Shown: piece by piece, positions 61,200 through 64,000 of the stretch | How positions within the stretch are numbered: the first letter of the stretch is position 1 | Layout of the letters: the number at the start of each line of letters is the position of its first letter | From: Niastella populi | GTDB taxonomy: Bacteria > Bacteroidota > Bacteroidia > Chitinophagales > Chitinophagaceae | DNA length: 64,000 bases | Assembly (NCBI RefSeq): GCF_002078015.1 | Contig: NZ_LWBP01000001.1 | Location: 124,001 to 188,000 of the forward strand | Direction of reading: 5' to 3' | Notes under the pieces: model-generated | What the model was told of the DNA's origin: nothing | The model's input: the letters and a program-made list of their open reading frames with translations, nothing else | Databases searched by the model: none | Position numbers and translations under genes: made by a program

Positions 61200-64000
61200 A
61201 TGACAAAACGAATTGCCTGCTATGTGGGGAGGAGTACCATCTTCCTTCATACACCCCGCCTGTTCATTCTTTTACTTTTTACCATTTCTTCATTGCTGTT
61301 TTCAACCCGTTCCTTTGCACAGGAAAGTAAGTTAACGGGTATGGTGCTCGACAGTGCCCGCTCGCAACCTTTGGGCGGCGTAACGGTGCTGATAAAAGGC
61401 AGCCTGCAGGGAACCAGCACCGATGAAAAAGGCCGCTTTGTGCTCGATATTCCCGGCGACAACGCCCTGCTTACCTTTTCATTCGTAGGCCATAAGTCCA
61501 AAGATGTACGCGTGCATAAAGGCCGGCCGGTGACTGTATTGTTGCCGCTGGCAGAAGATTCAACCGCCGATGTAGTGGTGGTTGCCTACGGTAAACAAAA
61601 AAAGCAAAGCATGGTAGCGGCCATCACTACCATCAATGTAAAGGAACTGCGGGGGCCAACCAGTAACCTTACCACCATGCTGGCAGGCCGCATCTCGGGG
61701 GTGATCGCTTATCAGCAAAGCGGTGAGCCCGGCGCCGATAACGCCTCCTTCTTTATCAGGGGTATCGGAACCTTCGGCGCGGGTAAAAGAGATCCGCTGA
61801 TCCTTATAGATGGAATGGAGTCATCGACCAACGACCTGGCCCGTTTACAACCCGATGATATCTCCGGTTTCAGCGTTTTGAAAGATGCAGCAGCCTCTTC
61901 GCTCTATGGCGCACGTGGCGCAAATGGCGTTATTCTCGTTACCACCAAAATGGGTGCGGAAGGCAAGGCAAAGTTCAATGTGCGTGCAGAAGCGCCCTTT
62001 TCAACCAATACCCGCAATTTCAAATTTGCCGATAACATTACTTATATGAAGCTGGCCAACGAGGCCGTGCTTACCCGCGACCCGCTGGGCGTGCTGCCTT
62101 ATTCACAGAACAAGATCGATCATACCGCAGCCGGCGACGATCCGCTAAAATACCCGAACAACAACTGGATAGATGCGCTGATAAAAGACCATACCGTAAA
62201 CCAGAAATTCGATATGAACGTAAGCGGCGGCAGCAAAACCGCCCAGTACTATATTTCCGGTACGTATAATATCGATCGTGGCATTCTCCGCACGGTTCCG
62301 GGCAGCAGTTTCAACAGCAATATCAAATTCGGTAACTACAGCGTTCGCTCAAACGTGAACATCAACATAACACCTACCACAAGAGCGGTGGTAAGAACTT
62401 CGGCCCAGTTCGATGATTATAATGGTCCGCAGGGTTACCGCGATGGCGATGGCAACTGGGTGAATGGCGGCCGTACCGTTTTTAACAGCGCTATCTGGAG
62501 CAACCCGGTGATGTTCCCGGCCTATTACCCGGCCAGTTATGCGCCGTTCCTGAAACATCCTTTGTTCGGGAATGCATATATAGGCAATACCACTTCGCTG
62601 TACAACAACCCGTTTGCCAACATGGTGTCGGGGTTTCAGCAATACAACTCATCGCTCATGAATGCGCAGATAGAACTGAACCAGAACTTCAGTTTTGTAA
62701 CGCCCGGTTTAACCGGCCGCTTCATGGCTTTTACGCAACGTTATTCATTCTTTGATCTTAACCGCCGGTACAATCCTTTTTATTATACATTGTTGCCCGA
62801 TGCCAATGGCAAGCTCACGGTGTTAACGCCGCTGAACCCCAATCAGGGCACCGAATACCTGAACTTCAACCAGGGCGATAAAATAGTTAATACCGTAACC
62901 TATGCGGAGTTCGCAACGAATTACAGCCGCACCTTTGGCGATAAACATGCAGTAAGCGGTATGCTCATCGGCATCCTGCGCAATTTTCTCAATGCCAATG
63001 CCGGCGATCTTCAGGCATCGCTGCCCGCCCGCAACCTCGGGCTTTCAGGCCGCTTTACCTATGGCTACGACAGCCGCTACCTGGCCGAACTGAATTTCGG
63101 TTATAACGGATCGGAACGGTTTGCCGCCAACCACCGGTTTGGATTTTTCCCTTCGGCAGGCGTAGGCTGGATCGTATCGAATGAAAAGTTTTTTGAGCCA
63201 TTGCAGGATATTGTTTCCAACCTGAAACTGCGCGCCACCTTTGGGTTGATCGGTAACGACCAGATCGGACGTTCGGGCGACCGGTTCTTTTATTTATCGA
63301 ACGTAAACCCCAATAACGACGGCAACGGTTATCACTTTGGTATCGACCAGGGCCATTATGTTACCGGTTATTCGGTAAGCCGTTACGCCAATAACGACAT
63401 TACCTGGGAAAAGGCCAAAACCACCAACTATGGTATGGATCTCTCGTTCCGCAACGGCATCAACATCGTCGTCGATGCGTACCGTTCGGTTCGCTCGAAC
63501 ATCCTGATGCAGCGCAGCACCATTCCCACAACAATGGGCCTCGAAGCGGGCGTGCAGGCGAACGTGGGCGAGGCCTCCAGCAAAGGGGTTGATATTGCGC
63601 TCGACTACTCAAAGAATTTCAATAAAGATCTGTGGCTGCAGGCCCGTGCCAACATGACCTATGCCGTTAGCAAATACCATATCAATGAAGAACCTGTTTA
63701 CCCCGACGAACTGAAATACCTCAGCCGTATTGGCCAGTCGTTGGGCCAGGTGTACGGACTGGTGGCTGAAAGATTGTTTGTCGACGATGTGGAAGCGCGT
63801 AAATCGCCGGTGCAAAGTTTTGGCGGTAACCCGCCGATGGGCGGCGATATCAAATACCGCGATATCAACGGCGATGGAAAGATCACCAATCTCGACCAGG
63901 TGCCGCTGGGCCATCCCGTTACCCCGGAGATCACGTATGGTTTTGGTTTCTCGTTCGGGTACAAACAATTCGATATAAGCACGTTCTTCCAGGGCAATGC
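61200..64000 (+). CDS. SusC/RagA-type TonB-dependent receptor, truncated by the window edge
   Basis: About 933 codons in the window, starting ATG at 61200; an upstream ATG at 61171 stops after ten codons. Signal peptide (LFILLLFTISSLLFSTRSFAQ), carboxypeptidase-like domain (LTGMVLDSARSQPLGGVTVLIKG), plug (MLAGRISGVIAYQQSGEPGADN-x-SFFIRGIGTFG, LILIDGMES, FSVLKDAAASSLYGARGANGVILVTTK) and most of the barrel. It is a different clade from the SusC at 48519. Promoter and regulatory hairpin lie directly upstream; together with GntR, symporter and GH it likely forms a galactoside uptake locus. The SusD partner should lie just to the right. Confidence 0.95.
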   Translation, partial: MTKRIACYVGRSTIFLHTPRLFILLLFTISSLLFSTRSFAQESKLTGMVLDSARSQPLGGVTVLIKGSLQGTSTDEKGRFVLDIPGDNALLTFSFVGHKSKDVRVHKGRPVTVLLPLAEDSTADVVVVAYGKQKKQSMVAAITTINVKELRGPTSNLTTMLAGRISGVIAYQQSGEPGADNASFFIRGIGTFGAGKRDPLILIDGMESSTNDLARLQPDDISGFSVLKDAAASSLYGARGANGVILVTTKMGAEGKAKFNVRAEAPFSTNTRNFKFADNITYMKLANEAVLTRDPLGVLPYSQNKIDHTAAGDDPLKYPNNNWIDALIKDHTVNQKFDMNVSGGSKTAQYYISGTYNIDRGILRTVPGSSFNSNIKFGNYSVRSNVNINITPTTRAVVRTSAQFDDYNGPQGYRDGDGNWVNGGRTVFNSAIWSNPVMFPAYYPASYAPFLKHPLFGNAYIGNTTSLYNNPFANMVSGFQQYNSSLMNAQIELNQNFSFVTPGLTGRFMAFTQRYSFFDLNRRYNPFYYTLLPDANGKLTVLTPLNPNQGTEYLNFNQGDKIVNTVTYAEFATNYSRTFGDKHAVSGMLIGILRNFLNANAGDLQASLPARNLGLSGRFTYGYDSRYLAELNFGYNGSERFAANHRFGFFPSAGVGWIVSNEKFFEPLQDIVSNLKLRATFGLIGNDQIGRSGDRFFYLSNVNPNNDGNGYHFGIDQGHYVTGYSVSRYANNDITWEKAKTTNYGMDLSFRNGINIVVDAYRSVRSNILMQRSTIPTTMGLEAGVQANVGEASSKGVDIALDYSKNFNKDLWLQARANMTYAVSKYHINEEPVYPDELKYLSRIGQSLGQVYGLVAERLFVDDVEARKSPVQSFGGNPPMGGDIKYRDINGDGKITNLDQVPLGHPVTPEITYGFGFSFGYKQFDISTFFQGN

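Overview
The window looks like a chromosomal segment of a Bacteroidota bacterium, most likely Chitinophagaceae (a Chitinophaga/Niastella-type genome). Signs are SusC/SusD pairs, TAnnTTTG-type -7 promoter boxes, short lipoprotein signals, a GC content near 50%, and Bacteroidota families such as DUF5908, DUF4255, STM3941 and TIG/NHL lipoproteins. The genus is an inference; no rRNA or marker gene is present.

Left edge (1-6545): the tail of an M20 amidohydrolase, then a minus-strand signalling block with a stand-alone sigma54 activator, a REC-GAF-like-AAA+-Fis response regulator and a TPR histidine kinase. The kinase reading frame appears broken near 5530. A SnoaL-like protein follows on the plus strand.

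Centre (6576-39726, all minus strand): one long cluster for an extracellular contractile injection system (eCIS; Afp/PVC/AlgoCIS-like). In transcription order: DUF4255 (Pvc16-like), a 440-aa conserved protein, one sheath, two Cys/His/Asp-rich coiled-coil proteins of unknown role, two tube proteins, DUF5908, LysM (Afp7-like), VgrG-like spike (Afp8), PAAR tip (Afp10), gp25 (Afp9), Afp11- and Afp12-like baseplate proteins, a tape-measure family protein, two giant DUF4157 cargo candidates, an Imm52/DUF5953-like immunity protein and the Afp15-like AAA+ ATPase. The first cargo ends in an HNH-like motif and has an unusual N-terminal insert. The second ends in a DUF6310/PD-(D/E)XK-like nuclease, preceded by an extremely Ile/Val-rich segment and a Pro-Gly/Pro-Lys linker, and is followed by the probable immunity gene. 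A nuclease cargo with cognate immunity inside an eCIS operon is the most interesting item here, because it suggests bacterial targets or a need for self-protection.

Housekeeping stretch (40055-46913): YihY/BrkB membrane protein, DbpA-like DEAD-box helicase, a small charged protein, a GLPGLI/DUF4412-like exported protein, a 204-aa fibronectin-like protein, about 1.45 kb with no convincing gene, an STM3941-family protein and an RlpA-like lipoprotein.

Right part (47175-64000, plus strand): carbohydrate uptake loci. A TIG/NHL lipoprotein, SusC, SusD and a DUF1735/DUF4973-like surface lipoprotein form one operon. A GntR regulator, a sodium:solute symporter and a clan GH-D alpha-galactosidase-like enzyme form a second unit, followed by another SusC that runs off the window. 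The GntR and second SusC promoters share an ATAGTATAG motif, consistent with co-regulation.

Several intergenic spaces carry repetitive, word-like DNA (octamer, 14-bp, 41-bp and 63-bp units). Two composite islands, one inside the eCIS operon and one inside the SusCD operon, have the same internal order and the same orientation relative to their genes, and both begin right after a stop codon.
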